From positions 496,001 through 560,000 of the forward strand of contig NC_017025.1 of NCBI RefSeq assembly GCF_000455605.1: DNA of 64,000 nucleotides, written 5' to 3'. The position numbers and the translations under genes are program-made. Under the pieces are notes generated by a model. It made no database searches and had not been told where the DNA came from. It saw only the letters and a list, made by a program, of their open reading frames with translations. The number at the start of each line of letters is the position of its first letter. The stretch's first letter is position 1. Of this stretch, positions 23,752 through 31,577 are shown one piece after another. The DNA is from Flavobacterium indicum GPTSA100-9 = DSM 17447 (GTDB taxonomy: Bacteria; Bacteroidota; Bacteroidia; Flavobacteriales; Flavobacteriaceae).

Positions 23752-24138
23752 TTAACGTTTAGAGAATTGGAATCTCTTACGAGCTTTCTTCTGACCGAAT
23801 TTTTTACGCTCAACCATACGTGGATCTCTTGTTAATAATCCTTCTGGTTTTAAGATGCTTCTGTTTTCTGCTTCAACTTCACACATTGCTCTAGCAATAG
23901 CCATTCTTACAGCTTCTGCTTGACCAGTTGCTCCACCACCATAAACATTGATTTTAACATCGAAGTTGTTTTCGTTGTTCGTCATTGTTAACGGTTGTAA
24001 TACTTTGTACTGTAATGTAGCAGTAGGGAAGTAGTTTGCGAATTCTCTTTTGTTAACTGTAATGTTTCCAGATCCTTCTGTAACATAAACACGTGCAACT
24101 GCACATTTTCTTCTACCGATTTTGTGAATTGTACCCAT
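23752..24138 (-). CDS. rpsI: 30S ribosomal protein S9
   Basis: 128 residues. MGTIHKIGRRKCAVARVYVTEGSGNITVNKR and the C-terminal GLLTRDPRMVERKKFGQKKARKRFQFSKR match S9; the terminal Lys-Arg reaches the P-site tRNA. It starts at the last base of the rplM stop, the usual rplM-rpsI coupling. Confidence 0.97.
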   Translation of the reverse strand: MGTIHKIGRRKCAVARVYVTEGSGNITVNKREFANYFPTATLQYKVLQPLTMTNNENNFDVKINVYGGGATGQAEAVRMAIARAMCEVEAENRSILKPEGLLTRDPRMVERKKFGQKKARKRFQFSKR

Positions 24139-24593
24139 TACTTAAGATCGTTTAAATTTACAGTTTTAGGAGTTTGAGCAGCATGTTTGTGCTCTGTTCC
24201 TACATAAACATTTAAATTACGGAATAATTGCGCACCTAATTTGTTTTTAGGTAACATTCCTTTCACAGCTTTCTCCACGATGATAGCTGGATTTTTTTGT
24301 TGTTGAACTCTAGCAGTTAAAGTTCTTTGTCCTCCTGGATAACCTGTATGACGCATGTAAATTTTGTCATCTAATTTGTTTCCAGTTAAGTTGATTTTTT
24401 CTGCGTTGATAACAATTACGTTATCTCCACAATCTACGTGAGGTGTATAATTAGGCTTGTATTTACCTCTAAGTAACATGGCTACTTTTGAAGCAAAACG
24501 TCCTAAGTTATGACCCTCAGCATCAACAACAATCCACTGTTTGTCTGCAGTAGCTTTGTTCGCTGAAATTGTCTTGTAGCTTAATGTGTTCAC
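24138..24593 (-). CDS. rplM: 50S ribosomal protein L13 (GTG start)
   Basis: 151 residues when started at the GTG at 24593 (VNTLSYKTISANKA), which is the usual family length and sequence. The upstream ATG at 24629 is nearly at the predicted transcript start and would add 12 residues without family support. Signatures include WIVVDAEGHNLGRFASKVAMLLRGK, YTPHVDCGDNVIVINAEK and MLPKNKLGAQLFRNLNVY. First gene of rplM-rpsI; a strong promoter and a short leader hairpin precede it. Confidence 0.96.
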   Translation of the reverse strand: MNTLSYKTISANKATADKQWIVVDAEGHNLGRFASKVAMLLRGKYKPNYTPHVDCGDNVIVINAEKINLTGNKLDDKIYMRHTGYPGGQRTLTARVQQQKNPAIIVEKAVKGMLPKNKLGAQLFRNLNVYVGTEHKHAAQTPKTVNLNDLK

Positions 24594-24623
24594 TTTGCTA
24601 ATAATTTTAATTAAACATTCCAT

Positions 24624-24637
24624 TCCCAATTAAGGGA
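24624..24637 (-). promoter_or_regulatory. rplM leader hairpin
   Basis: TCCC/GGGA stem with a 6-base loop at the extreme 5' end of the predicted rplM transcript, about 30 bases before the GTG start. It is a candidate binding site for feedback control by L13. Confidence 0.4.
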
Positions 24638-24640
24638 GTG

Positions 24641-24671
24641 CAAAAGTACAATTAATTATTAATATTACAAA
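24641..24671 (-). promoter_or_regulatory. Promoter of rplM-rpsI
   Basis: -33 TTTG (24668-24671), 19-base spacer and -7 TACTTTTG (24641-24648): a full match to the Bacteroidota consensus, the best in the window. Confidence 0.82.
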
Positions 24672-24792
24672 CTCATTTTTAAAATTCTTTTTCATTGATT
24701 TTTAAAGGATTAATTTTATTCTTTTTATCGCTTGGTTTTTTTTCTTTATTTATAACTTAAATTTTCTATTTTTGATGATTAATTACTTGTAT

Positions 24793-25821
24793 ATGAAATC
24801 AAAAGCAACACTTAAAGAATTAGCCAAAGAACTCGGTGTTTCGACTTCAACTGTGTCTAAAGCATTAAGTGACAGTCCTGAAATTAGCGAGGCTACGAAA
24901 AGAAAAATTAAAGAGTTTGCTCAGTTACGTAATTACAAGCCTAATAGTGTTGCCAAAAATTTAAAGAGCAAACGTACCTATACTATTGGTGTTATTTTGC
25001 CTAATATTTTGAATCCGTTTTTTGCAAAGGTTTTTTCTGGAATTGAAAAATATGCAAACAAGAAAGGTTATAATTTAATTACTTGTACATCTAATGAATC
25101 TTTGGTTAAGGAAAAGCAAATGCTAGAAATGCTTGATAATGGAGCTATTGATGGATTTGTATTGGCATTAGCTAAAGAAACTCAAAAAGAAAATAATTTA
25201 ACGCATTTGAAAGAAGTAATAAAAGGAGGTACTCCTATTGTTTTATTTGATCGTATTTCGAATGAATTAAAATGTGATAAAGTTATTGTGGATGATTATG
25301 AATCGGGTTTGCATGCTACTCAGTATTTAATTAATACAGGTTGTAAAAAAATAGCCATTTTATCTACTATTGATAATTTAAGTGTTGGTGATTTAAGAGC
25401 GAAAGGATTTTTTGATGCGATGAAAATAAATAATTTGTTGGTGGAAGATAAATTTGTACTTCTTGCGCAATCTCAAGAAGAGTTTGATTCTAAAATAGAG
25501 GCTTTATTAGATGAACAACCAGATGGTGTTTTTGCATTAAACGAGCACGTGTCTGTAGCTTGTATGAAGTTGGCTCTAAAAAAAGGATTTAAAATACCTG
25601 ATGATATTTCAATTATTGGTTTTGCCGATGGTTTATGGTCAAAAAGAATGACGCCAAGTTTGTCGACGGTTTCTCAACACGCACCCGAAATTGGTCAAAA
25701 AGCAGCTGAATTGCTTATTAATCGTATTGAACAAGAAATAGATGCTGAGGAACTAATAAATTATCAAACCGAAATTATAAAAACAGAATTAAGAAAAAGA
25801 GATTCGGTACGTAAATTATAA
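24793..25821 (+). CDS. LacI-family transcriptional regulator
   Basis: 342 residues from the ATG at 24793 (MKSKATLKELAKELGVSTS). Upstream in-frame codons at 24772 and 24775 fall in a TATTTTTG promoter box (24767-24774). The helix-turn-helix (TLKELAKELGVSTSTVSKALSD) and hinge (YKPNSVAKNLKSKRTYTIGV) are followed by a periplasmic-binding-protein-like ligand domain (NPFFAKVFSGIEKYA, DGFVLALA, VPTVLFD-like GTPIVLFDRI, DDISIIGFADG). It represses or activates catabolic genes in response to a sugar or nucleoside; no target is adjacent. It converges on surE with a 6-base overlap. Confidence 0.93.
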   Translation: MKSKATLKELAKELGVSTSTVSKALSDSPEISEATKRKIKEFAQLRNYKPNSVAKNLKSKRTYTIGVILPNILNPFFAKVFSGIEKYANKKGYNLITCTSNESLVKEKQMLEMLDNGAIDGFVLALAKETQKENNLTHLKEVIKGGTPIVLFDRISNELKCDKVIVDDYESGLHATQYLINTGCKKIAILSTIDNLSVGDLRAKGFFDAMKINNLLVEDKFVLLAQSQEEFDSKIEALLDEQPDGVFALNEHVSVACMKLALKKGFKIPDDISIIGFADGLWSKRMTPSLSTVSQHAPEIGQKAAELLINRIEQEIDAEELINYQTEIIKTELRKRDSVRKL

Positions 25822-26580
25822 ATTCCAAGAATTTAAATGTTGTATTGCATGGTAGGCTGTTAAATCAAATTGTATAGGAACTATTGAAATATAGCCATTT
25901 GCTAAAGCCCATTCATCAGTATCTTCACCTTTGTCGTGATTCACAAATTTTCCCGTTAACCAATAGTATTCCTTTCCCATTGGGTTGATTCGTTTGTCAA
26001 ATTCTTCTTCCCAAAAGGCTTTTGCTTGACGGCAAATTTTTATACCCTTAATTGCTTCTGTTTTTGGGAAATTGACATTTAAAATCACACCTTCAGGCAA
26101 TCCATTCAAAAGAACTTCTGTAGCAATTTTTTTTACATAAGGTTTTATAATCTCAAAATTAGCATCCCAATTATAGTCGCATAGTGAAAATCCAATAGAG
26201 GGTATCCCTTCAATACCTGCTTCAACTGCAGCACTCATGGTGCCTGAATATATAACATTTATTGATGAATTAGAACCGTGATTAATTCCAGAAACACAAA
26301 TGTCTGGACGTGTTTTCATAATTTCATGTACTGCCATTTTAACACAATCTACAGGAGTGCCGCTGCAACTGTAAGCACTATCGGTATGTAAAAAATCAGG
26401 ATGATGTCTTAGTTCTAATGTACTGTTTATTGTTATGGCATGTCCCATTCCACTTTGCGGACTATCAGGTGCAACAATAGTTATGTTTCCTATTTCTTGC
26501 ATTACTTCGGTTAAAGCCTTTATGCCTGGAGCAGCAATGCCATCGTCATTTGTAACTAATATGTTGTATTCTTTTTTCAT
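25816..26580 (-). CDS. surE: 5'/3'-nucleotidase SurE
   Basis: 254 residues. The metal-binding N-terminus ILVTNDDGIAAPGIKAL (DD pair), the IVAPDSPQSGMGHAIT loop, CSGTPVDCVKMA, SGINHGSNSSINVIYSGTMSAA and the C-terminal IPIQFDLT-like region are all SurE hallmarks. It dephosphorylates nucleoside monophosphates, preferring 3' or 5' positions, and acts in stationary-phase survival in other bacteria. The stop region overlaps that of the convergent LacI gene by 6 bases, leaving no room for a terminator between them. Confidence 0.96.
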   Translation of the reverse strand: MKKEYNILVTNDDGIAAPGIKALTEVMQEIGNITIVAPDSPQSGMGHAITINSTLELRHHPDFLHTDSAYSCSGTPVDCVKMAVHEIMKTRPDICVSGINHGSNSSINVIYSGTMSAAVEAGIEGIPSIGFSLCDYNWDANFEIIKPYVKKIATEVLLNGLPEGVILNVNFPKTEAIKGIKICRQAKAFWEEEFDKRINPMGKEYYWLTGKFVNHDKGEDTDEWALANGYISIVPIQFDLTAYHAIQHLNSWNL

Positions 26581-26708
26581 GCAATGTTAAATTTATTGCT
26601 AAAGTATTATTTTTTATTTATTATTGGAATGTAATATGCTAATTTTGTTTTTGATGTAACATTTTAGTTAAATAAGTGTCTTATTTGGCATAGTTTTAGA
26701 GAATATTA

Positions 26709-28883
26709 ATGGAAAAGATAGTAGAGTTTATGAAAAGAAATTATAAAGTAATAGTAATTGTAGCAGCTTTATCGGCTGTATTATGGAGTTTTATGCCTTC
26801 TAAAAAAGCTGAAGATGGTGATAAAGACAAAATGTTGTTGGAATTGCTGTCTTTTGTGTTGGAAAAAGGACACTATGCTCCTGTTGAAATTAATGATGAC
26901 TTTTCAAAAAAAGCTTATGCTGCTTATATTGAGTCGATAGATCCAACAAAAAGGTATTTTACTCAATCTGATATTAATGAGTTTCAAAAATATGAAACGT
27001 TAATAGACAATATGATTAAGGATAAGGATTTGTCATTTTTTGATTTAACCTACAATCGTTTAATGAAAAGAATGGAAGAGTCTAAAAAAATCTACACCAA
27101 TCTTTTAGCTCAACCTTTTAATTTTAATGTAGACGAAACGTTAAATGTTGATTATGAAAAGCTTCCTTATGCGACTAATGAAGCAGATTTAAAAAATAGA
27201 TGGACTAAAATTTTGAAACTAACTTTATTGTCTACCATAACAGATAAAGAAAAATTAGAAGAAGAAAAAAAATCTAAAGATGCAACTTATGCTGTTACAC
27301 CATTTGAAAAATTAGAACAAGAAGCTAGAAAATCAACGAAAAGTAACTTAGATAATAATTATTCATTTATTGCTGAATTGACTCGTGAAGATTGGTTTTC
27401 TATGTATTTGAATGCAATAGTAATGCAATATGACCCTCATACTTTTTATTTTTCACCAGAAGATAAAGATAAGTTTGATGTAAGCATGAGTGGAAAATTT
27501 GAAGGAATAGGTGCGCGTCTTTCTAAGAAAAATGATGCTGTAGAAATTGTAGAATTGATTAGTGGTGGTCCAGCTTGGAGAGGAAAACAGTTGGAAGCAG
27601 GTGATGTAATTTTGAAAGTTGCTCAAGGAAATGACGAGCCTGTTGATATTTCTGGAATGCGTTTAGATGATGTGATCAAAAAAATTAAAGGTCCTAAAGG
27701 TACTGTTGTTAAATTAACGGTGAAGAAAGTTGATGGAACAATTAAAGTAATTACAATTACTAGAGATGAAGTGGAAACGGAAGAAACATTTGCTAAATCA
27801 GCAGTTGTAGAAAAAGACGGGAAAAAATTCGGTATTATTTATTTGCCAAAGTTCTATATTTCTTTTGAAAACAAACAAAAACGCGATGCTTACAAAGATG
27901 TTGCTTTAGAAATTGAAAGATTAAAAGAAGCTAAAGTAGAAGGAATTATAATGGATTTAAGAGATAATGGAGGAGGTTCATTAGAAACGGTGGTTAAAAT
28001 GACAGGTTTGTTTATTGAAAAAGGACCAGTTGTTCAAGTAAAAGCTGCAGGTAGAAAAGCTGAAGTTTTACCTGATAACGACCCTCAAGTACAATGGACA
28101 GGTCCGTTAGTGGTTATGGTAAATAATTATTCTGCATCGGCTTCTGAAATTTTTGCAGCCGCAATTCAAGATTATAAACGTGGTATTGTTATTGGAAGTA
28201 AACAGACTTATGGTAAAGGTACGGTTCAAAATGTTTTTGATTTAAATCAATTTGTTAGAACTAGTAAATTTGGTGATTTAGGTGCCTTAAAAGCAACAAC
28301 ACAAAAGTTTTATAGAATTAATGGAGGTTCTACTCAATTAGAAGGTGTAAAGAGCGATATAGTTGTTCCAGACAGATTTGCTTTTATTGAAACTGGTGAA
28401 AAAGATGAAAAGAATGCTATGGCTTGGGATAAAATTGATCCTGCACAATATTCGGTTGTAACTTCTGGATTTGAAACACAAATTGCAAAAAGCAAAAGTA
28501 GAATTGCCTCTAATGAACAATTTAAATTAATAGAAGAAAATGCGAAATGGATTAATGATAGAAAAGAAGATAATATTGTTCATTTAAAATATGATGCTTA
28601 TAAAAAAGAAATAGCTGATTTAGATAAAGAAACTAAAAAATTTAAAGCGATACAAGAATATAAAAATAATTTGGTTTTTAATTCATTGCCCTATGAACAA
28701 GAATTGTTTAAAACAGATGATTTATTAAAACAAAAAAGAGAAAGATGGCATGAAGACTTGGTAAAAGATGTTTATGTTGATGAATCATTAAATGTATTAA
28801 ATGATTTAACAATTAAAGATTTAAAAGTTATTGTTAAAAATAACAAGAAGAAAAAAACAAAAGAAATCACAGCAGTGAAATAA
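26709..28883 (+). CDS. prc: Carboxy-terminal processing (tail-specific) protease, S41 family
   Basis: 724 residues. A signal or anchor helix (about 11-28) sends the protein to the periplasm. An N-terminal helical domain (about 35-240) precedes a PDZ domain (about 262-345; IVELISGGPAWRGKQLEAGDVIL, DDVIKKIKGPKGT). The S41 catalytic core follows, with the serine in YSASASEIFAAAIQDY (475-479) and lysine K503 in TYGKGTVQ. A C-terminal DUF3340-like helical region follows to 724, as in E. coli Prc. It trims or degrades proteins with exposed hydrophobic C-termini. It is monocistronic with a terminator shared with the convergent gene. The ATG at 26730 is an alternative start. Confidence 0.93.
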   Translation: MEKIVEFMKRNYKVIVIVAALSAVLWSFMPSKKAEDGDKDKMLLELLSFVLEKGHYAPVEINDDFSKKAYAAYIESIDPTKRYFTQSDINEFQKYETLIDNMIKDKDLSFFDLTYNRLMKRMEESKKIYTNLLAQPFNFNVDETLNVDYEKLPYATNEADLKNRWTKILKLTLLSTITDKEKLEEEKKSKDATYAVTPFEKLEQEARKSTKSNLDNNYSFIAELTREDWFSMYLNAIVMQYDPHTFYFSPEDKDKFDVSMSGKFEGIGARLSKKNDAVEIVELISGGPAWRGKQLEAGDVILKVAQGNDEPVDISGMRLDDVIKKIKGPKGTVVKLTVKKVDGTIKVITITRDEVETEETFAKSAVVEKDGKKFGIIYLPKFYISFENKQKRDAYKDVALEIERLKEAKVEGIIMDLRDNGGGSLETVVKMTGLFIEKGPVVQVKAAGRKAEVLPDNDPQVQWTGPLVVMVNNYSASASEIFAAAIQDYKRGIVIGSKQTYGKGTVQNVFDLNQFVRTSKFGDLGALKATTQKFYRINGGSTQLEGVKSDIVVPDRFAFIETGEKDEKNAMAWDKIDPAQYSVVTSGFETQIAKSKSRIASNEQFKLIEENAKWINDRKEDNIVHLKYDAYKKEIADLDKETKKFKAIQEYKNNLVFNSLPYEQELFKTDDLLKQKRERWHEDLVKDVYVDESLNVLNDLTIKDLKVIVKNNKKKKTKEITAVK

Positions 28884-28887
28884 TAAT

Positions 28888-28916
28888 GAAAAAGGCGCTT
28901 TTAAGCGCCTTTTTTA
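28888..28916. terminator. Bidirectional intrinsic terminator
   Basis: Stem AAAAGGCGCTT/AAGCGCCTTTT (28890-28900 with 28903-28913), 2-base loop, then a T-run. It separates the protease from the convergent K/E-rich protein gene. Confidence 0.88.
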
Positions 28917-29432
28917 ATTCATTTTAGCTAATTTAATTTCTGCTTTTTCTAATTTAGTTTGAAGTTCAGTAGCTTTATTTAGTAATTTTTCTATCTTTTC
29001 TTGTCTTTTTATTTCATCATTCGGAGCTAATTTTCCTTTCTTTTTGTCTTTATCTAATTTCTCTCTTTCTTTTTCTATTTTTTCTCTATTTTTAATGATG
29101 TCTTCTTTAAGTTTTACAACTTTGTTTTTGGCATCATTTAATTTTTTTCTTTCTTTTTCTGCTTTATCTCTTTCCTTTTCAGCTTCTTTTCTTTCTTTTT
29201 CTATTTTTTTTAATTCTTTTTCCGCTTTCTTTTTTTGTTCTTCAGCTTCTTTTATTGCTTTTTCTCTTTCTTTTTCCGCTTTCTCCTTTTCTTTTAATAT
29301 CTTTTGTTGTTCTTCGTTTAAAGTTTTCTCTTTCAGTTGATTCTGACCATTAATACTGTCTTTTAGTACTTCTTGTGATATTCCAATCTGTAATCCAAAT
29401 AAACCTATGGCTAATATCAATTTTGTTTTCAT
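28914..29432 (-). CDS. Exported lysine/glutamate-rich helical protein
   Basis: 172 residues. The signal peptide MKTKLILAIGLFGLQIGISQ is followed by a chain that is overwhelmingly K, E and their neighbours in alternating blocks (QKKKAEKELKKIEKERKE, EKERDKAEKERKKLND). The i to i+4 salt-bridge pattern predicts a long straight helix, either a coiled coil or a single alpha-helix; the latter is favoured where hydrophobic heptad positions are missing (about 55-105). The last 60 residues have more Leu and Ile and may dimerise. No domain is recognised. Possible roles are a periplasmic spacer or scaffold. Low complexity makes homology searches unreliable. Confidence 0.7.
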   Translation of the reverse strand: MKTKLILAIGLFGLQIGISQEVLKDSINGQNQLKEKTLNEEQQKILKEKEKAEKEREKAIKEAEEQKKKAEKELKKIEKERKEAEKERDKAEKERKKLNDAKNKVVKLKEDIIKNREKIEKEREKLDKDKKKGKLAPNDEIKRQEKIEKLLNKATELQTKLEKAEIKLAKMN

Positions 29433-29489
29433 GTTTACTTAATGTTTTAATTAATATTTATAACTTGCAAATGCAAAAAGTGTTCCAAT

Positions 29490-30320
29490 ATGAAAAACAA
29501 ATTTACGAATTATCTTTATTGTTTCTTTTTACTATTCGCTATTCAAAGTGTTTTTTCATGTAAAGAGGTGGTTAATGATACAAGTGTTTCAAATAGTAAC
29601 ATCATAAACAATGAGAATCAGGAAAATTATGCTTCTTCAAAAAATAATCTAGTGTTTGATTATTTGCCTAGTTCAACTACTAATGCTGTTTACAAACATA
29701 AAGGATATATTTTTTCTTATAATGAAGAGTATGAGCAAAGTGAATGGGTTGCATATGAATTGGAAGATGGAGATTGGAAATATTCTGAGTTTGAGCGACC
29801 ACTTTTTAATCAAGATCCTTTGGTGATTACTGAATCAGCGCATTGGGGAAATTACAAAAAATCAGGTTATACAAAAGGACATTTATGTCCAGCAGGAGAT
29901 AGAAAACAAAATCAGGAATTATTTGAAGAAACGTTTTATACTAGTAATGTGTCACCACAAACGTATGAGTTTAATGCTGGCGTATGGAACCGTTTAGAAC
30001 AAAAAGTGCGGTATTGGGCTGGTAAATATGATGGCTTGTATGTTGTTACTGGTGGAGTTTTAAATGATGATTTAGAAGTAATAGGTAGAGAACATGTTGC
30101 TGTACCTAAGTATTTCTATAAAGTTTTGATGACAAAAGATCAATCTAAAATGATCGCCTTTTTAGTTCCACATAAAAATTCAAAGCAGCCATTATACGAA
30201 TTTACAACGAGTGTAGATGAAATAGAAAATATAACGGGAATTAACTTCTTTCCAAAATTAGAAGATGCTAAAGAAAATAAAATGGAGGCTAATAAAAGTT
30301 ACAAGAATTGGAGTTTTTAA
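29490..30320 (+). CDS. DNA/RNA non-specific endonuclease, lipoprotein
   Basis: 276 residues. The signal peptide ends in a lipobox with Cys24 (VFSC), so the enzyme is anchored to a membrane outside the cytoplasm. The catalytic beta-beta-alpha-metal domain is clear: YTKGHLCPAGDRKQN (a D-R-G-H variant, reading TKGH, with His131 as general base) and YEFNAGVWNRLEQ with metal-binding N162, then WAGKYDGLYVVTGGVL. The family cuts single- and double-stranded DNA and RNA, and in flavobacteria is probably used to scavenge nucleotides from environmental nucleic acid. It ends immediately next to the convergent rodA gene. Confidence 0.92.
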   Translation: MKNKFTNYLYCFFLLFAIQSVFSCKEVVNDTSVSNSNIINNENQENYASSKNNLVFDYLPSSTTNAVYKHKGYIFSYNEEYEQSEWVAYELEDGDWKYSEFERPLFNQDPLVITESAHWGNYKKSGYTKGHLCPAGDRKQNQELFEETFYTSNVSPQTYEFNAGVWNRLEQKVRYWAGKYDGLYVVTGGVLNDDLEVIGREHVAVPKYFYKVLMTKDQSKMIAFLVPHKNSKQPLYEFTTSVDEIENITGINFFPKLEDAKENKMEANKSYKNWSF

Positions 30321-31577
30321 TTACCATTCATTTACTTTATTTGCATCTAATTTAATAAATATAAAAAGCATAATTGTAAACGCCCATAAACTTGATCCAC
30401 CATAGGAGAAAAAGGGTAGTGGTACCCCAATTGTAGGGAATAGACGTATAAGCATGGCGATATTTACAAAAAAATGGGTAAATAAATAAGTGGCTACACA
30501 ATAGCCGTAAACTCTACTAAATTTGGTTTTTTGCCGTTCAGCTAAATAAATGATTCTGATGAATAAGCAAACAAACAACGTCATAACCAGCAAGTTCCCT
30601 GCAAAACCCCATTCTTCGCCAACTGTAGTGAAAATGTAATCTGTGTGCTGTTCAGGAACGAATCCTCCTTTGGTTTGAGTTCCTTCTAGATAGCCTTTAC
30701 CAAATAAACCTCCCGATCCAATAGCAATCATAGATTGATGTAAATTATATCCTTCTGCTTTCAGATTAACTTCTTTTCCTAAGAGAACATTAATTCTGTC
30801 TTTTTGATGTGGTTCTAAGACATTGTCGTATACATAACTAACCGAAAAAGCAAAGGCAGATATTGTTAAAAATATAAGGAAGTATACTAAAGGATTTCTC
30901 GATATTTTTCTATTAAATACGTAATGTATACTCATGAAAATGAAAATAAATAGTATTAGAAAAACGGGTTTTACAATTAATGCTAATAGGAACGTAGCAA
31001 TAGCAATAGCTCCCGTCCATAAATACCATGATGGCAATCCTTCTCTGTATAATACAAAAATTAAGGATAAAAATATCATGGCGCTACCGGCATCTGGTTG
31101 AAGTAATATTAAAAATACTGGTAGACCTATAATAGCAAAGGCTATATATTGAAACTTATTTTTACTTAAGTTAACTTGCGCGTCACTTAAATATTTCGAT
31201 AATAATAATGCAACAGCTGTTTTTACAAACTCTGAAGGTTGAAAACCGAAACCGCCAAATTGGTACCAATTGGTTTGTCCTTTTTTGGTTACTCCAAATG
31301 CAAAAAGACCAAGTAGTAAGACTAGTCCTAAACCATAAAAAACTAGTGAAAACCGTTCAAATATTTTTGAATCTACAAATAAGATTGTGAAAATTAAAGG
31401 AATTGCAATTAAAATAAACATTAATTGTTTACTATAATGTTGACCAAATTCAAATGTATATTCTTGGTCAACTGGAACTGTCACAGAATAAATAGTCATC
31501 CATCCAAATATTACTAAGATAGCATATAAAAGAATGGTGATCCAATCAATAGAACTACTTAAACTCTGATTTTTCAT
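30321..31577 (-). CDS. rodA: Peptidoglycan glycosyltransferase RodA
   Basis: 418 residues with about ten membrane helices. SEDS motifs include GFQPSEFVKTAVALLLSKYLS, ILLQPDAGSAMIF, the long extracellular loop with YNLHQSMIAIGSGGLFGKGYLEG, HTDYIFTTVGEEWGFAGN and VPLPFFSYGGSS. It polymerises glycan strands for side-wall elongation together with PBP2. It overlaps the PBP2 gene by 4 bases and is last in the mreBCD-PBP2-rodA operon. Its stop codon directly abuts that of the convergent nuclease gene. Confidence 0.97.
   Translation of the reverse strand: MKNQSLSSSIDWITILLYAILVIFGWMTIYSVTVPVDQEYTFEFGQHYSKQLMFILIAIPLIFTILFVDSKIFERFSLVFYGLGLVLLLGLFAFGVTKKGQTNWYQFGGFGFQPSEFVKTAVALLLSKYLSDAQVNLSKNKFQYIAFAIIGLPVFLILLQPDAGSAMIFLSLIFVLYREGLPSWYLWTGAIAIATFLLALIVKPVFLILFIFIFMSIHYVFNRKISRNPLVYFLIFLTISAFAFSVSYVYDNVLEPHQKDRINVLLGKEVNLKAEGYNLHQSMIAIGSGGLFGKGYLEGTQTKGGFVPEQHTDYIFTTVGEEWGFAGNLLVMTLFVCLFIRIIYLAERQKTKFSRVYGYCVATYLFTHFFVNIAMLIRLFPTIGVPLPFFSYGGSSLWAFTIMLFIFIKLDANKVNEW

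Noticed and set aside
29044..29340. Ser/Phe-rich plus-strand frame opposite the K/E-rich gene
   Set aside because: Its Ser/Phe repeats are just the complement of Lys/Glu codons; no start signal.
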